Shown: positions 46,165 through 56,268, counted from the stretch's first letter. The stretch is 64,000 nucleotides of DNA from Hafnia psychrotolerans (GCF_014639435.1 NZ_BMFZ01000009.1:190791-254790), one strand, 5' to 3'. The notes: generated by a model not told the origin, from the letters alone. Translations and numbers: made by a program.

Positions 46165-48942
46165 TTACCGCAGAGCGTGAATGGCGGCATTACGTCCCGC
46201 CAGAATACCGAAGATGATGATATCTGCAACGGCATTCCCGCCGATGCGGTTCGCACCGTGGATCCCGCCGGCCACTTCACCTGCTGCATACGCGCCACGG
46301 ATGACTTGCTCCTGCGCATCCAGCACGCTGGTGTCGGTGTTGATGGTCACGCCGCCCATGGTGTGATGTACTCCCGGCGCGATGCGGATCGCGTAGAACG
46401 GTCCCTGATGGATCGGGTGACGCAGCGCCGTTTTACGACCAAACTCTGCATCCTCCTGCTTGTCGACGGCCACGTTGTAGCTTTCCAGCGTCGCAAGAAA
46501 GGCGTGGTGATCCATCTCCAGTTTGGCCGCCAGTGCACGTGGTGAATCTGCGCTGATGACAAAACCGCGTGCGATGTACTCATCGGCCGCTTTGTTATTC
46601 AGGCGAATTTGCTCATCAAACACCACGTAAGCGAACTTCTCAGGTAAGCCGATGATGTTTGCAGACACTTTGTCACGGGTTTCCATCTCGTTGAAGAAAC
46701 GCCTACCCGCCTGGTTTACCAGAATGGCACCGCCGCCACGAATGGCTTCGGAAATCAGATATGACGAGCCTTGCTCAACCGTTGGGTGAATCTGAATTTC
46801 GCCCATGTCGACGGTGCCCGCGCCGATTTTCTGCAAAATCGCGATGCCACTGCCGGTTGCACCTTTATGGTTGGTGGTCACGAAGCCATGCAGTTCAGGG
46901 CGATATTTCACGACCATCTCGCTGTTAGCACTGAAACCACCGGTGGCGACAATCACGCTTTTCGCGTTAATGGTCAGCGTTTCGTTATCGTCATTAAGCA
47001 GCTCAATGCCCTGCACAGCCCCGTCGTGATAACGGATGTCGGTGACGGACGTATCCAGCATCACGTCGATATTGCGTTTGTTGAGGTTCTTCACCAAACC
47101 ACTGATCAGGAAGCCGCCGACAGCACTACGATCCGCAGGACGGTGCGTACGGTCGATACTCATACCGCCGGTGATGGTGATGTCGCTCAGTTCAATGTTG
47201 TGCTCTGCCAGCCATTCAACCGCCTGAGGCGCGCGCTCCACGAACTCTTTCAGCAGCACGGTGTTGTTCTTTAACTGGCCACCTTTCAGGGTTTCCTGAT
47301 AGAACAACGCTTTGCTGTCTGTAATGCCTTTCAGTTTCTGATAACGGGTATCAGCAGCATTCATGCCGACCGACGCCTTGATGGTATTGCCGCCGATGGT
47401 AGACATTTTTTCCACAATCAATACTTTCGCGCCTTCGTCACATGCCTGAATGGCTGCTGCAAGACCCGCACCGCCGCTACCGACCACCACAACGTCGTAG
47501 CGTTGTGGCTCAGACAGGCTGCCGCCCTCTTCCAGCAACTGTGCTTTGCAGGATTTGGCAATGGCTTTCGAGACGGCTTTTTTCACCGCTTCACTCTGCT
47601 CAGTCGCGCCGGTCACCGCGTCAACATGCGGGCTGTTGGCATCGAGAATACGGGTACGGATAATTTCAAAACTGGTGGTGAATTCCACGTCAACGTCACC
47701 ACCCGCTTGCAGTTCGATATCCGCAATGCGGTCGGTTTCAAGACTGACGTTAATCGCCAGCGCATTGACCGGATCTTGCACTGTTTCCTGGAACACGCCG
47801 GCTTTGAATTTCTTCGAGGTCATGCTCATGTCGCGGATCATCGCGTCCACCAACGAGAAGCGCCACAGCGGTTCAGGGATGGTCAGCGCTTCGCGTTGAG
47901 TGCTGTCGATGAACAATTCGAGCTTCTGGTCGCTGGCTACACGGTCGGTCCAGTCTGGATAGGCGATGCACGCTTTGCCGATGGCGACCAGGTCGTAGCC
48001 ATGTTCCATTGCCAGATCGGCATCGTCTTTGTTGACAATGCCGCCTACCCCCATCACCGGGATTTTCGCCAGTGTGTCAGAACGCATGGCGATATATTTG
48101 TCGATCAGCGGTGTGGGATCCGTCGTGTCGACGATAGAAGGACGCAATGAATAACCCAGTGAGAAGTGCAGGTAATCCAGGCCGCGCGCCGCCAGCTTTT
48201 CCAGCAGATAAAGAGTATCGGCGAAACGGATACCCGGCTCTTCCAGCTCCTCCGGCGAGAAACGGTAACCGATGATGAAAGAGGAATCGGCGTGTTTCTG
48301 CGCCATGCTGTGCGTGATATCGAGAATGGCCAGCGGGAAACGGGCGCGGTTTTCGCGGCTGCCGCCCCATTTGTCGTCGCGCTGGTTGGAGTTCGGCGAG
48401 AAGAATTGCTGAATGAGATAGGTGTTAGCACCGTGGATTTCCACACCGTCGAAGCCGGCTTCAATGGCACGACGCACGCCTTCACCAAACTTGGTGATCA
48501 TGCCGTCAACCTCTTCAGCGCTCAGCGCGACCGGTGTGGCAGCCCCATCACGCGGCGCGGCCAGTGCGCTTGGTGCAACCGGCGTCTGGCCGCCGATCAG
48601 TTTAGGTTCGCTCATGCGGCCACCGTGATAAATCTGCAACACGGCTTTGGAACCCTGAGATTTCACGGCGTCGGCGATTTTTGCTAAACCGTCGATTTTG
48701 CTGTCGTTGTCGATGCCAATCGCACCGGGAAACGCCAACCCTTTGTCATCAATAAAGCAGCATTCGACGATCACCGTCCCGATGCTGCCAGCACGTGCGC
48801 GGTAGTACTCCACCAGCTCACGGGTGACGGTACCGTCGTAAAAGCCGGTACAGGTGGTCATCGGTGCCATTAGCACACGGTTTTTCAGCACGGTGCCATT
48901 TGGCAGAGTGAACGGACTCAATAATTGCGGGTTATGGCTCAT
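46165..48942 (-). CDS. Soluble flavinylated fumarate-reductase-like protein (OYE - FMN_bind - FAD_binding_2)
   Basis: A 925-residue, three-domain cytoplasmic flavoprotein. Residues 1-345 form an Old Yellow Enzyme-like NADH:flavin oxidoreductase barrel with H170 and N173 in EIHGANTYLIQQFFSP. Residues 385-460 are an FMN_bind domain with the ApbE target DAVTGATEQ, FMN expected on T447. From 478 on it is a FrdA-like flavoprotein: VVVVGSGGAGLAAAIQACD, THRPADRSAVGG, NQAGRRFFNEMETRD, HHTMGGVTI and GEVAGGIHGANRIGGNA. The design resembles the NADH-dependent fumarate reductase reported in Klebsiella. Electrons would pass NADH to OYE-FMN, covalent FMN, FAD, then fumarate. The start at 48942 has GGAG nine bases upstream; a 30-codon extension to 49032 is unsupported. 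Related acids (urocanate, acrylates) are alternative substrates. Confidence 0.9.
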   Translation of the reverse strand: MSHNPQLLSPFTLPNGTVLKNRVLMAPMTTCTGFYDGTVTRELVEYYRARAGSIGTVIVECCFIDDKGLAFPGAIGIDNDSKIDGLAKIADAVKSQGSKAVLQIYHGGRMSEPKLIGGQTPVAPSALAAPRDGAATPVALSAEEVDGMITKFGEGVRRAIEAGFDGVEIHGANTYLIQQFFSPNSNQRDDKWGGSRENRARFPLAILDITHSMAQKHADSSFIIGYRFSPEELEEPGIRFADTLYLLEKLAARGLDYLHFSLGYSLRPSIVDTTDPTPLIDKYIAMRSDTLAKIPVMGVGGIVNKDDADLAMEHGYDLVAIGKACIAYPDWTDRVASDQKLELFIDSTQREALTIPEPLWRFSLVDAMIRDMSMTSKKFKAGVFQETVQDPVNALAINVSLETDRIADIELQAGGDVDVEFTTSFEIIRTRILDANSPHVDAVTGATEQSEAVKKAVSKAIAKSCKAQLLEEGGSLSEPQRYDVVVVGSGGAGLAAAIQACDEGAKVLIVEKMSTIGGNTIKASVGMNAADTRYQKLKGITDSKALFYQETLKGGQLKNNTVLLKEFVERAPQAVEWLAEHNIELSDITITGGMSIDRTHRPADRSAVGGFLISGLVKNLNKRNIDVMLDTSVTDIRYHDGAVQGIELLNDDNETLTINAKSVIVATGGFSANSEMVVKYRPELHGFVTTNHKGATGSGIAILQKIGAGTVDMGEIQIHPTVEQGSSYLISEAIRGGGAILVNQAGRRFFNEMETRDKVSANIIGLPEKFAYVVFDEQIRLNNKAADEYIARGFVISADSPRALAAKLEMDHHAFLATLESYNVAVDKQEDAEFGRKTALRHPIHQGPFYAIRIAPGVHHTMGGVTINTDTSVLDAQEQVIRGAYAAGEVAGGIHGANRIGGNAVADIIIFGILAGRNAAIHALR

Positions 48943-49262
48943 AATATCCAGCTCCAAATTTAGAAAATATTTAATAATCTGTGAATTCGTTATCGGATTT
49001 ATTTTATTAATTTTAATTTCTGCCGATGTCATACGCGTAATATAGCGATATTTTTAGCTACAAAAGGTGTAGCATTAGTTAATTAACTATTTATCCATTA
49101 ATGGAATGCCTGCATTATTAAATTATTGTTAATTATGCTGCTAAATGATCACATCAATTTAAACTGCGGTCTCTTTTGCCTCTATCTGAAGGGAAAAACA
49201 TTACATTTGCCCAGTGGCATAAGGTTTGGCTGCAAGTGAAATGTACCGTCAGCCACTGCGTT

Positions 49263-49364
49263 TTAGGGGGCGATTACCGCCCTTTTTCTCTCATAGGGTT
49301 TAGAAGCATCCCGTCCCATCAGGAAAGAGATAATCCATACGATTAAAATACAGCCCGTAGCCAT
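49263..49364 (-). CDS. Candidate small membrane protein (33 aa)
   Basis: Encodes M-A-T-G-C then a hydrophobic stretch (ILIVWIISFLMG) and a basic tail (DASKPYERKRAVIAP). That is a single predicted membrane helix with positive residues after it. AAGGGGA lies six bases before the ATG, an excellent ribosome site for so short a frame. It sits in the gap between the fumarate-reductase-like gene and the DASS permease gene, about 40 bp from a perfect FNR box. I do not recognise a family. Its 3' end overlaps a hairpin with T-run on the other strand. Confidence 0.45.
   Translation of the reverse strand: MATGCILIVWIISFLMGRDASKPYERKRAVIAP
49268..49287 (+). terminator. Terminator-like hairpin on the plus strand
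   Basis: GGGCG (49268-49272) pairs with CGCCC (49278-49282) and is followed by TTTTTCTCT. No plus-strand gene ends here, so it may close an unannotated small RNA starting in 49100-49180; this is weak evidence. Confidence 0.4.
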
Positions 49365-49404
49365 TCTCATTCCCCTTTTTTAAATTTAACAGCCCCGTAT
49401 TTTC

Positions 49405-49418
49405 TTGATCGAGATCAA
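49405..49418 (+). promoter_or_regulatory. Perfect FNR box upstream of the DASS permease gene
   Basis: TTGAT-CGAG-ATCAA at 49405-49418 is an exact FNR consensus. Its centre is about 41 bases before 49453, and TATATA lies at the expected -10 distance (around 49445), so it fits a class II anaerobic activation site for the permease gene. The remaining sequence in 48943-49617, apart from the small frame at 49263-49364, is AT-rich with no other gene seen. Confidence 0.7.
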
Positions 49419-49617
49419 CAGTCATAAATACAAAAATCGCATTATATAGATATTTACTCACTCTCAATGGGGATGAAATTTACTAAACATAAACAATGTT
49501 AATGGATCTCTTTAAATACCATCATTGGAAACTAAAGTGAAATTCGTCACGCAAAAATAATAATAATCTTACCTATGCATCCGCAAACCTATTCTCAACT
49601 ACTTGTAGACAAATAAA

Positions 49618-51129
49618 ATGACAGATATCTCAAAAACTACGGTTACACCGCCGGTAAAAAAAGGGGCAAGTGGCAAAAAAAACCGCCTGCTTCTGATGTT
49701 ATTACCTGTGCTGGTTGCAGTGTTATTGTTACTCGTTCCCACACCCGACGGATTAGAGCCGCATGCATGGCATTTCTTCGCCATCTTTGTGGGTGTGATT
49801 GTCGGCCTAATCTTCGAACCCCTACCCGGTGCGGTTATCGGCCTGACAGGCGTTGTGGTCATTGCTTTATTCAGTCAGTGGTTGCTGTTCAGCCCGGCTG
49901 AACTGGCTGACCCTAAATTCAAAATGGCGTCACAGTCCTTTAAATGGGCGGTAAGTGGCTTCGGTAACTCAACAGTATGGTTAATCTTCGGTGCGTTCAT
50001 GTTTGCCGCAGGCTACGATAAAACCCATTTCGGCCGCCGTCTGGCGCTGATTCTGGTGAAATATCTTGGTCGTCGCAGCCTGACTCTCGGTTATGCCATT
50101 ATGTTTGCCGATCTGTTACTGGCACCGTTCACGCCTTCCAACACCGCGCGCAGCGGCGGCACAATCTATCCGATTATTGCTAACTTGCCACCGCTGTATG
50201 GCTCCAAACCTAATGACCCGAGCGCACGTAAAATCGGTTCTTATCTGATGTGGGTCGCGATCGCCGCGACCTGTATCACCAGCTCAATGTTCATGTCGGC
50301 ACTGGCACCTAACCTGTTGGCTCTGGGCATTGTGAAAAGCATCACTGGGATCAGTATTTCCTGGGGTTCGTGGTTTTTAGCCTTCTTGCCGGTTGGTTTG
50401 CTGCTGCTGCTGACCATGCCGCTGTTGGCATACTGGTTATATCCGCCGGAAGTTAAAACGAATGACGAAGTGCCGCGTTGGGCTACGGCTGAACTGGTAA
50501 AACTGGGCAGAATGTCCCTTCACGAAATCCTGCTGCTGGTGTTTGTTTGTAGCGCATTAGCGATGTGGATTTTTGCTTCCAGCTTTATTGAACCGGCCAT
50601 GGCTGCCCTGCTCGTCGTCGTTCTGATGTTGTGGACCGGCGTTCTGAACTGGAACGATATCACCAGTAACAAACCGGCCTGGAATACCTTTGCCTGGTTC
50701 GCTACGCTCGTTGCGCTGGCTGACGGCTTATCTCGTACCGGCTTCATCGCTTGGTTAGGGAAAGAAGGCGCCGCGACAATGGGGGGCATTTCTCCGGGCA
50801 CCGCGACTATCGTGCTGCTGTTGGCGTTTTTCCTGCTGCACTACCTGTTCGCCAGCACCACGGCGCATACCACCGCGCTTTTACCGGCCATGCTGACCAT
50901 CGGTGCTGCCATTCCTGGCATCAACATGCAAGTGTTCTGTCTGCTGATGGTGACATCACTGGGTATCATGGGGATCATCACGCCATACGGCACTGGCCCA
51001 AGCCCGATTTACTACGGCAGCGGCTACCTGCCAACCAAAGACTACTGGCGTCTGGGCACCATCTTCGGGGCCATTTTCCTCGCCGCGCTGCTGTTGATTG
51101 GTTATCCGTGGATGATAATGATGTTCTGA
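49618..51129 (+). CDS. DASS-family di/tricarboxylate anion permease
   Basis: A 503-residue membrane protein of the divalent anion:sodium symporter family (CitT/TtdT-like). About 12 hydrophobic segments are visible. The two family hairpin motifs are SNTARSGGTIYPII (SNT motif) in the first half and HYLFASTTAHTTALLPAML in the second, near GIITPYGTGPSPIYYGSGYL. The N-terminus has a basic cytoplasmic stretch before TM1. Likely substrate is malate, fumarate, tartrate or citrate, exchanged for succinate in fermentation. It has its own FNR-type promoter and is followed by fumarase. No good Shine-Dalgarno sequence precedes the ATG. Confidence 0.87.
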   Translation: MTDISKTTVTPPVKKGASGKKNRLLLMLLPVLVAVLLLLVPTPDGLEPHAWHFFAIFVGVIVGLIFEPLPGAVIGLTGVVVIALFSQWLLFSPAELADPKFKMASQSFKWAVSGFGNSTVWLIFGAFMFAAGYDKTHFGRRLALILVKYLGRRSLTLGYAIMFADLLLAPFTPSNTARSGGTIYPIIANLPPLYGSKPNDPSARKIGSYLMWVAIAATCITSSMFMSALAPNLLALGIVKSITGISISWGSWFLAFLPVGLLLLLTMPLLAYWLYPPEVKTNDEVPRWATAELVKLGRMSLHEILLLVFVCSALAMWIFASSFIEPAMAALLVVVLMLWTGVLNWNDITSNKPAWNTFAWFATLVALADGLSRTGFIAWLGKEGAATMGGISPGTATIVLLLAFFLLHYLFASTTAHTTALLPAMLTIGAAIPGINMQVFCLLMVTSLGIMGIITPYGTGPSPIYYGSGYLPTKDYWRLGTIFGAIFLAALLLIGYPWMIMMF

Positions 51130-51195
51130 AGTAGGTGATAAAACCTCCAACAAAGCATTAACAGAACATTTACTGGAAGAAAACATATAAACCTC

Positions 51196-51224
51196 GTTGC
51201 CAGCCTGTGTATAAGGCTGGCAAC
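51196..51224 (+). other. Strong hairpin between permease and fumarase genes
   Basis: GTTGCCAGCC (51196-51205) pairs perfectly with GGCTGGCAAC (51215-51224). No T-run follows, so it is more likely an mRNA-stability or processing structure than a terminator. It lies 98 bases before the fumarase ATG. Confidence 0.6.
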
Positions 51225-51321
51225 ATAGAGAAAGCATAAAAACGTCGCCCGATTTATCCCTGATTCACCCGAAACGAGAAGTTCTGCTAGTGGCGGCAAT
51301 AACGGATAAAGTGAGAAAAAA

Positions 51322-52968
51322 ATGTCGAATAAACCATTCCATTATCAAGATCCCTTCCCCGTTACTAAAGAAACAACCGAATATTACTTGCTGACCAAAG
51401 ATCACGTCTCTGTGAGCCATTTTGGCGGTGAAGACGTCTTAAAAGTCGAACCAGAAGCCCTGACTTTACTGGCACAGCATGCCTTCCATGACGCATCATT
51501 CATGCTACGCCCGGCGCATCAGCAACAAGTGGCCTCCATTCTTCACGATCCTGAATCCAGCGAAAATGACAAATATGTTGCGCTGCAATTCCTGAGAAAC
51601 TCCGAGATCGCCGCGAAAGGCATTCTGCCGACCTGTCAGGACACCGGCACCGCGATCATCATGGGTAAAAAAGGCCAGCGCGTCTGGACCGGCGGCGGCG
51701 ACGAAGCCAGTCTGTCGAAAGGCGTCTACAACACGTTCATCGAAGACAACCTGCGCTACTCGCAGAACGCCGCGCTGGATATGTACAAAGAAGTGAACAC
51801 CGGCACCAACTTGCCGGCGCAAATCGACCTCTACAGCGTCGATGGCGATGAGTACAAATTCCTGTGTATCGCCAAAGGCGGCGGTTCAGCCAATAAAACC
51901 TATCTGTATCAGGAAACCAAAGCGCTGATCACCCCGGCCAAGCTGAAAGGCTATCTGGTGGAAAAAATGCGCACACTGGGAACGGCGGCCTGCCCGCCTT
52001 ACCATATTGCGTTTGTGATCGGCGGGACCTCAGCTGAAGCGACGCTGAAAACCGTGAAACTGGCCTCCACGCACTACTACGATGGTCTGCCAACCGAAGG
52101 CAACGAACATGGCCAGGCATTCCGTGACGTGAAACTGGAACAAGAGTTGCTGGTTGAAGCGCAGAACCTGGGTCTGGGCGCACAGTTCGGCGGTAAATAC
52201 TTTGCCCATGATATCCGCATAGTACGTCTGCCACGTCACGGCGCATCCTGCCCGGTCGGCATGGGTGTTTCCTGCTCCGCTGACCGTAATATCAAAGCAA
52301 AAATTAACCGCGACGGTATCTGGATTGAAAAGCTGGAAGACAATCCGGGTCAATACATTCCTGAATCCCTGCGTCAGCAAGGGGAAGCCGGTGTCGTGAA
52401 GGTAGATCTGAACCGTCCGATGACCGACATTCTCGCTCAGCTTTCCGAGTATCCGGTGTCTACTCGTCTTTCTCTCAGCGGCACTATCATCGTTGGCCGC
52501 GATATTGCTCACGCCAAACTGAAAGAGCGTCTGGATAACGGCGAAGGTTTGCCGCAGTACATCAAAGATCATCCGATCTACTACGCGGGCCCAGCGAAAA
52601 CACCTGAAGGTTATGCGTCCGGCTCCCTCGGTCCAACCACTGCGGGTCGTATGGATTCCTACGTCGACCAGTTACAGGCTAACGGCGGCAGTATGATCAT
52701 GCTGGCAAAAGGTAACCGCAGCAAACAGGTGACAGACGCGTGCCACAAACACGGTGGCTTTTATCTGGGCAGCATCGGCGGCCCGGCAGCGGTTCTGGCT
52801 CAGCAAAGCATCAAGAGTCTGGAATGCGTGGAATACCCTGAGTTAGGTATGGAAGCGATCTGGAAAATCGAAGTCGAAGACTTCCCGGCGTTCATTCTGG
52901 TGGATGACAAAGGCAACGACTTCTTCGAACAGATCCATGCCAATACTTGCGCGAAGTGCGTGAAGTAA
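51322..52968 (+). CDS. fumA: Class I fumarate hydratase (FumA/FumB type)
   Basis: A 548-residue iron-sulfur fumarase, exactly the FumA/FumB length. The [4Fe-4S] ligands are C105 (ILPTCQDTG), C224 (TAACPPYH) and C318 ([11 protein letters not shown]). [17 protein letters not shown] and the C-terminal domain [24 protein letters not shown] are also characteristic. It converts malate and fumarate. Its place behind an FNR-linked permease and beside a fumarate reductase argues for a FumB-like anaerobic role; sequence alone does not separate FumA from FumB. A terminator follows. Confidence 0.92.
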   Translation: MSNKPFHYQDPFPVTKETTEYYLLTKDHVSVSHFGGEDVLKVEPEALTLLAQHAFHDASFMLRPAHQQQVASILHDPESSENDKYVALQFLRNSEIAAKGILPTCQDTGTAIIMGKKGQRVWTGGGDEASLSKGVYNTFIEDNLRYSQNAALDMYKEVNTGTNLPAQIDLYSVDGDEYKFLCIAKGGGSANKTYLYQETKALITPAKLKGYLVEKMRTLGTAACPPYHIAFVIGGTSAEATLKTVKLASTHYYDGLPTEGNEHGQAFRDVKLEQELLVEAQNLGLGAQFGGKYFAHDIRIVRLPRHGASCPVGMGVSCSADRNIKAKINRDGIWIEKLEDNPGQYIPESLRQQGEAGVVKVDLNRPMTDILAQLSEYPVSTRLSLSGTIIVGRDIAHAKLKERLDNGEGLPQYIKDHPIYYAGPAKTPEGYASGSLGPTTAGRMDSYVDQLQANGGSMIMLAKGNRSKQVTDACHKHGGFYLGSIGGPAAVLAQQSIKSLECVEYPELGMEAIWKIEVEDFPAFILVDDKGNDFFEQIHANTCAKCVK

Positions 52969-52990
52969 TAAAACCGTCCTTACGATAAAC

Positions 52991-53022
52991 AAAAAGCCTG
53001 CCGGAAACGGCGGGCTTTTTTT
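52991..53022 (+). terminator. Rho-independent terminator after fumarase gene
   Basis: AAAAAGCCTGCCG pairs (one G-T pair) with CGGCGGGCTTTTT around a GAAA tetraloop at 53004-53007, then a T-run. It begins 22 bases after the stop codon. Confidence 0.88.
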
Positions 53023-53059
53023 ATTATTGATGATCAAGGGAAGGCGGATAACTATCGCA

Positions 53060-53093
53060 AACTATCTCAATTTTGGCAGTTTTTGAGATAGTT
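53060..53093. repeat. 11-bp perfect inverted repeat between convergent genes
   Basis: AACTATCTCAA (53060-53070) and TTGAGATAGTT (53083-53093) are exact complements around a 12-base loop. A partial copy, AACTATCGCAA, abuts the left arm at 53050-53060. No T-run, so not a standard terminator; purpose unknown. Confidence 0.65.
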
Positions 53094-53146
53094 GCTGATC
53101 CTGTTAAAACATCACCTCTGACAAAGCAACCTGATTTCAACCGCCC

Positions 53147-54091
53147 CTACGACATCATATAAATCATCACCCCTTCCGTCACAATCCCGACTGCCGTGCC
53201 GATCAAGATCGAAGAAGACGCCGATTCCACGTACGTATCGCTACGTACCGCGAACATGCCCGCGGCAATGGCCGATGGCGTCGCACCAATGATCACCACC
53301 TGCTGCATCAGTGTATGGCTGAGTCCAAATGCCATCCCCGCTGCGGCCATCATTGCAGGCTGAATCAGATTCTTGATGCCAATATTCGTAAACGTATGGA
53401 TGTTCAGTATTGGGCGTTCGCCAAAGAACAGCAGCCCCAACGCGAACAGTGAAATCCCGCCGGCGGTTTTGCCCATCATTTCAACGGAGGAGGAGAGCAA
53501 CTCAGGGATTTTAATCCCCGCCAGACTCATCACTACACCAAGTACCGGGATCCAGACAATCGGGTTACGCGCCGCGTTGAACAAGTTTGCCAGGATCATC
53601 GTTCCCAGGCTTCCCTGATCCGACTGTTCACTGTTTTTATCCCCCATGCGGATCAGGACGATAGTCAGCGGGATCATCAGCACGCTGGTGATCAGATTGC
53701 CAATAAGTACGCCCAGAAAACCTTCCGGACCGATAAGCACCGCCAGAACAGGCGCACCAAAGTATGCCATATCAGGGAATGCGCAAACCAGAGACTTGAT
53801 AGCACTGGTCTTGATATCGTGACGAAACAGGAAACGAGAAATACACAGCGTAAGGAGATAGGAGCCCATCAGCCCGATCACCAGTACCGCCATAAAAGAC
53901 ATATTTTGTATTTTGTGAGGATCCGTGTGAAGTGCGCCGATAAAAAGATGTAAGGGCAACGCAAATCGAATCACCACAGTGGCTAATACGGTCGCGTCAT
54001 CACGTTTCATATAACCGAGCTTTCCACTCAACCAGCCTAACAACATCACAAAAACCAAAGGGAATAAGGAAGATAAGAGTAAAGATGGCAT
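53147..54091 (-). CDS. AEC-family transporter (auxin-efflux-carrier/MdcF-like)
   Basis: A 314-residue membrane protein with ten hydrophobic segments in two halves, typical of AEC permeases that move malate, malonate or related acids. The N-terminal LLSSLFPLVFVMLLGWLSGKLGYM and AFPDMAYFGAPVLAVLIG in the middle match the family, as does the final VGIVTEGVMIYMM. The ATG at 54091 is chosen; 13 upstream codons in frame lack homology and a ribosome site. It is convergent with fumarase and divergent from malic enzyme. In malolactic systems AEC proteins supply malate to malic or malolactic enzymes, which fits the neighbour maeA. Confidence 0.83.
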   Translation of the reverse strand: MPSLLLSSLFPLVFVMLLGWLSGKLGYMKRDDATVLATVVIRFALPLHLFIGALHTDPHKIQNMSFMAVLVIGLMGSYLLTLCISRFLFRHDIKTSAIKSLVCAFPDMAYFGAPVLAVLIGPEGFLGVLIGNLITSVLMIPLTIVLIRMGDKNSEQSDQGSLGTMILANLFNAARNPIVWIPVLGVVMSLAGIKIPELLSSSVEMMGKTAGGISLFALGLLFFGERPILNIHTFTNIGIKNLIQPAMMAAAGMAFGLSHTLMQQVVIIGATPSAIAAGMFAVRSDTYVESASSSILIGTAVGIVTEGVMIYMMS

Positions 54092-54582
54092 AATATACCT
54101 TTTTCTTTTTATCGTGAATCGGACAAACAAAGTGGCGAGTATTTATATCCGTTAATAAGCAGGGTAATTGTGACAATCATCACATCAGTCTATTAGACTA
54201 AAATAACAATAATTACTTAATTAAAATAACAATAAAAAACAATCAGTTAAGTCAAATCTCGCTAATACTGATTAAGTTTAAACATTATCATGGATTGCTT
54301 TGATATATCCTGAAAAATCCAACAACATTATGTAGTAAATTACCAAAAGTAAGTATTAAAAAACTTTAGAAATTTAAGTAATCAGAATATTAGCGTTCCT
54401 CATGCTATAAAAAAGAAAAAACATTCATTTAGAAAATGTTTATTCGAAGTCGGCCGAGCATGCGCCATTGAATATATGAATTTTAATTAAATTGATAATG
54501 GGATTTTACTGCAAGGGATCTGGAGACAGCGACACAACACTCCGGAGAATAACTGAGTTCAAACTCACCAAGGCTTTACGTG
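54092..54582. promoter_or_regulatory. AT-rich divergent region between AEC gene and maeA, with 13-bp direct repeat
   Basis: No gene supported. AAAATAACAATAA occurs at 54200-54212 and again at 54223-54235, 23 bases apart (about two helix turns). AGTCTA-T-TAGACT, a near-palindrome, lies just left at 54188-54199. Such A/T-rich tandem sites suit a CitB-family regulator such as DcuR, but this is inference. The rest is AT-rich with several possible -10 elements. Confidence 0.4.
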
Positions 54583-56268
54583 ATGTTAAAAAAACGCCCA
54601 CTCTACACACATTATACCGGCTCGCTTTTACTGGAAAATCCGCTGCTGAACAAAGGCTCCGCTTTTACTCGCGATGAGCGTCTGGCACTCAACCTCAACG
54701 GCCTGTTACCCAATCAGGTTGAAACCATCAGTGAACAAACTGACCGCGCATATTCCCAATTTTCTGATTTTAAACGTGATATCTCCAAGCACATCTATTT
54801 ACGCAATATCCAGGACACCAACGAAACGCTGTTCTATAACCTGGTGAGTTCACATCTGGAAGAGATGTTGCCGATCATCTATACCCCGACCGTTGGCGAA
54901 GCATGCGAACATTTTTCGGATATTTATCGTCGTGCGCGCGGCCTGTTCATTTCCTATCCCGATCGCGACCACATTGATGAGATGCTGCAAAACTTCTCCA
55001 AGAACGACATTCGGGTAATTGTCGTTACCGACGGCGAGCGTATTCTCGGACTGGGTGACCAGGGTATTGGTGGCATGGGCATACCGATTGGCAAATTATC
55101 ACTCTATACCTCCTGTGGCGGCATCAATCCGGCCAATACGCTGCCGATCATGCTGGACGTCGGCACCAATAATGCGCAACGCATTGCCGATCCACTGTAT
55201 ATGGGCTGGCGCCATCCGCGACTCACCGACGGCGAATACAACGACTTTATGGATCTGTTCATTCAAGCCGTGAAAATGCGCTGGCCGGATGTGCTGCTGC
55301 AATTCGAAGATTTTGCCCAGACGAATGCAATGCCTCTGCTTGAACGTTATCGCAATGAGTTGTGCTGTTTTAATGATGATATTCAGGGGACGGCAGCCGT
55401 CACATTAGGCTGCCTGATCGCAGCCAGCCATGCTGCCGGAACACAGTTACGTGACCAGCGCGTGACGTTCCTCGGCGCGGGATCTGCCGGTTGTGGTATT
55501 GCCGAGAAGATCATCGCGCAGATGATTGCCGAAGGCGCGACGGAGGACGAAGCGCGCAGTCAGGTCTTTATGGTGGACCGCTTTGGTTTGTTAACCGATG
55601 ACATGCCGAATCTGCTCGATTTCCAGCGCAAGCTGGTCACTCACAAGGACAAGATCAGCCAGTGGCCGGTCGAACCGCAAAATATCTCTTTACTCGATGT
55701 CGTCCGTCACTCCAAACCGACGATTCTGATTGGTGTTTCCGGGCAGCCGGGGCTATTCACCGAAGAGATCATCCGCGAGATGCACCATCACTGCCATCAT
55801 CCGATCATTATGCCGCTGTCTAATCCGACCTCCCGCGCCGAAGCACGTCCGCAGGATGTGATCGTCTGGACAGAAGGCGCGGCGTTGATGGCGACCGGAA
55901 GCCCATTCGCACCGGTTCATTATCAGGACCGTACGTACGCAATCCCGCAATGCAACAATGCCTATATTTTCCCGGGGTTGGGTCTGGGGATCCTGGCGTC
56001 AAAAGCGCGCCGAGTGACCGATGGTATGCTGCTGGCCGCCAGTCAGGCGCTGGCCAGCCTTTCTCCGCTGGCGACAACCGGTCAGGGTTCATTATTGCCT
56101 GCACTTGGTGATATTCAGAAAGTATCAAAAGTGATTGCAGCGGAAGTCGCACGCGTAGCTCAACGCGAAGGCGTTGCGTCGGTGGTCTCGGAAGAGACAT
56201 TGCAAAGTCGGCTGGATAGCGAATTCTGGCTGGCAACCTATCGACCTTACAAACTCTCTTCGTTCTGA
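54583..56268 (+). CDS. maeA: NAD-dependent malic enzyme MaeA (SfcA)
   Basis: A 561-residue enzyme close to E. coli MaeA (565). It decarboxylates malate oxidatively to pyruvate with NAD. Motifs seen are [46 protein letters not shown] (catalytic Tyr/Lys region precedes and follows), [33 protein letters not shown] (metal and cofactor region), the Rossmann [16 protein letters not shown] and [11 protein letters not shown]. The ATG at 54583 is taken; the GTG immediately before it is also in frame. It completes the malate-using cluster. A terminator follows at 56282. Confidence 0.93.
   Translation: MLKKRPLYTHYTGSLLLENPLLNKGSAFTRDERLALNLNGLLPNQVETISEQTDRAYSQFSDFKRDISKHIYLRNIQDTNETLFYNLVSSHLEEMLPIIYTPTVGEACEHFSDIYRRARGLFISYPDRDHIDEMLQNFSKNDIRVIVVTDGERILGLGDQGIGGMGIPIGKLSLYTSCGGINPANTLPIMLDVGTNNAQRIADPLYMGWRHPRLTDGEYNDFMDLFIQAVKMRWPDVLLQFEDFAQTNAMPLLERYRNELCCFNDDIQGTAAVTLGCLIAASHAAGTQLRDQRVTFLGAGSAGCGIAEKIIAQMIAEGATEDEARSQVFMVDRFGLLTDDMPNLLDFQRKLVTHKDKISQWPVEPQNISLLDVVRHSKPTILIGVSGQPGLFTEEIIREMHHHCHHPIIMPLSNPTSRAEARPQDVIVWTEGAALMATGSPFAPVHYQDRTYAIPQCNNAYIFPGLGLGILASKARRVTDGMLLAASQALASLSPLATTGQGSLLPALGDIQKVSKVIAAEVARVAQREGVASVVSEETLQSRLDSEFWLATYRPYKLSSF

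Noticed and set aside
47503..48150. 215-codon plus-strand frame opposite the fumarate-reductase-like gene
   Set aside because: Overlaps a strongly supported coding region on the other strand with no independent evidence.
49621..51129. Possibility that the DASS gene is an arsenite or sodium/proton antiporter (ArsB/NhaD superfamily)
   Set aside because: The SNTARSGG and STTAHTTALL motifs and the fumarase/DcuSR context fit a dicarboxylate DASS permease better.
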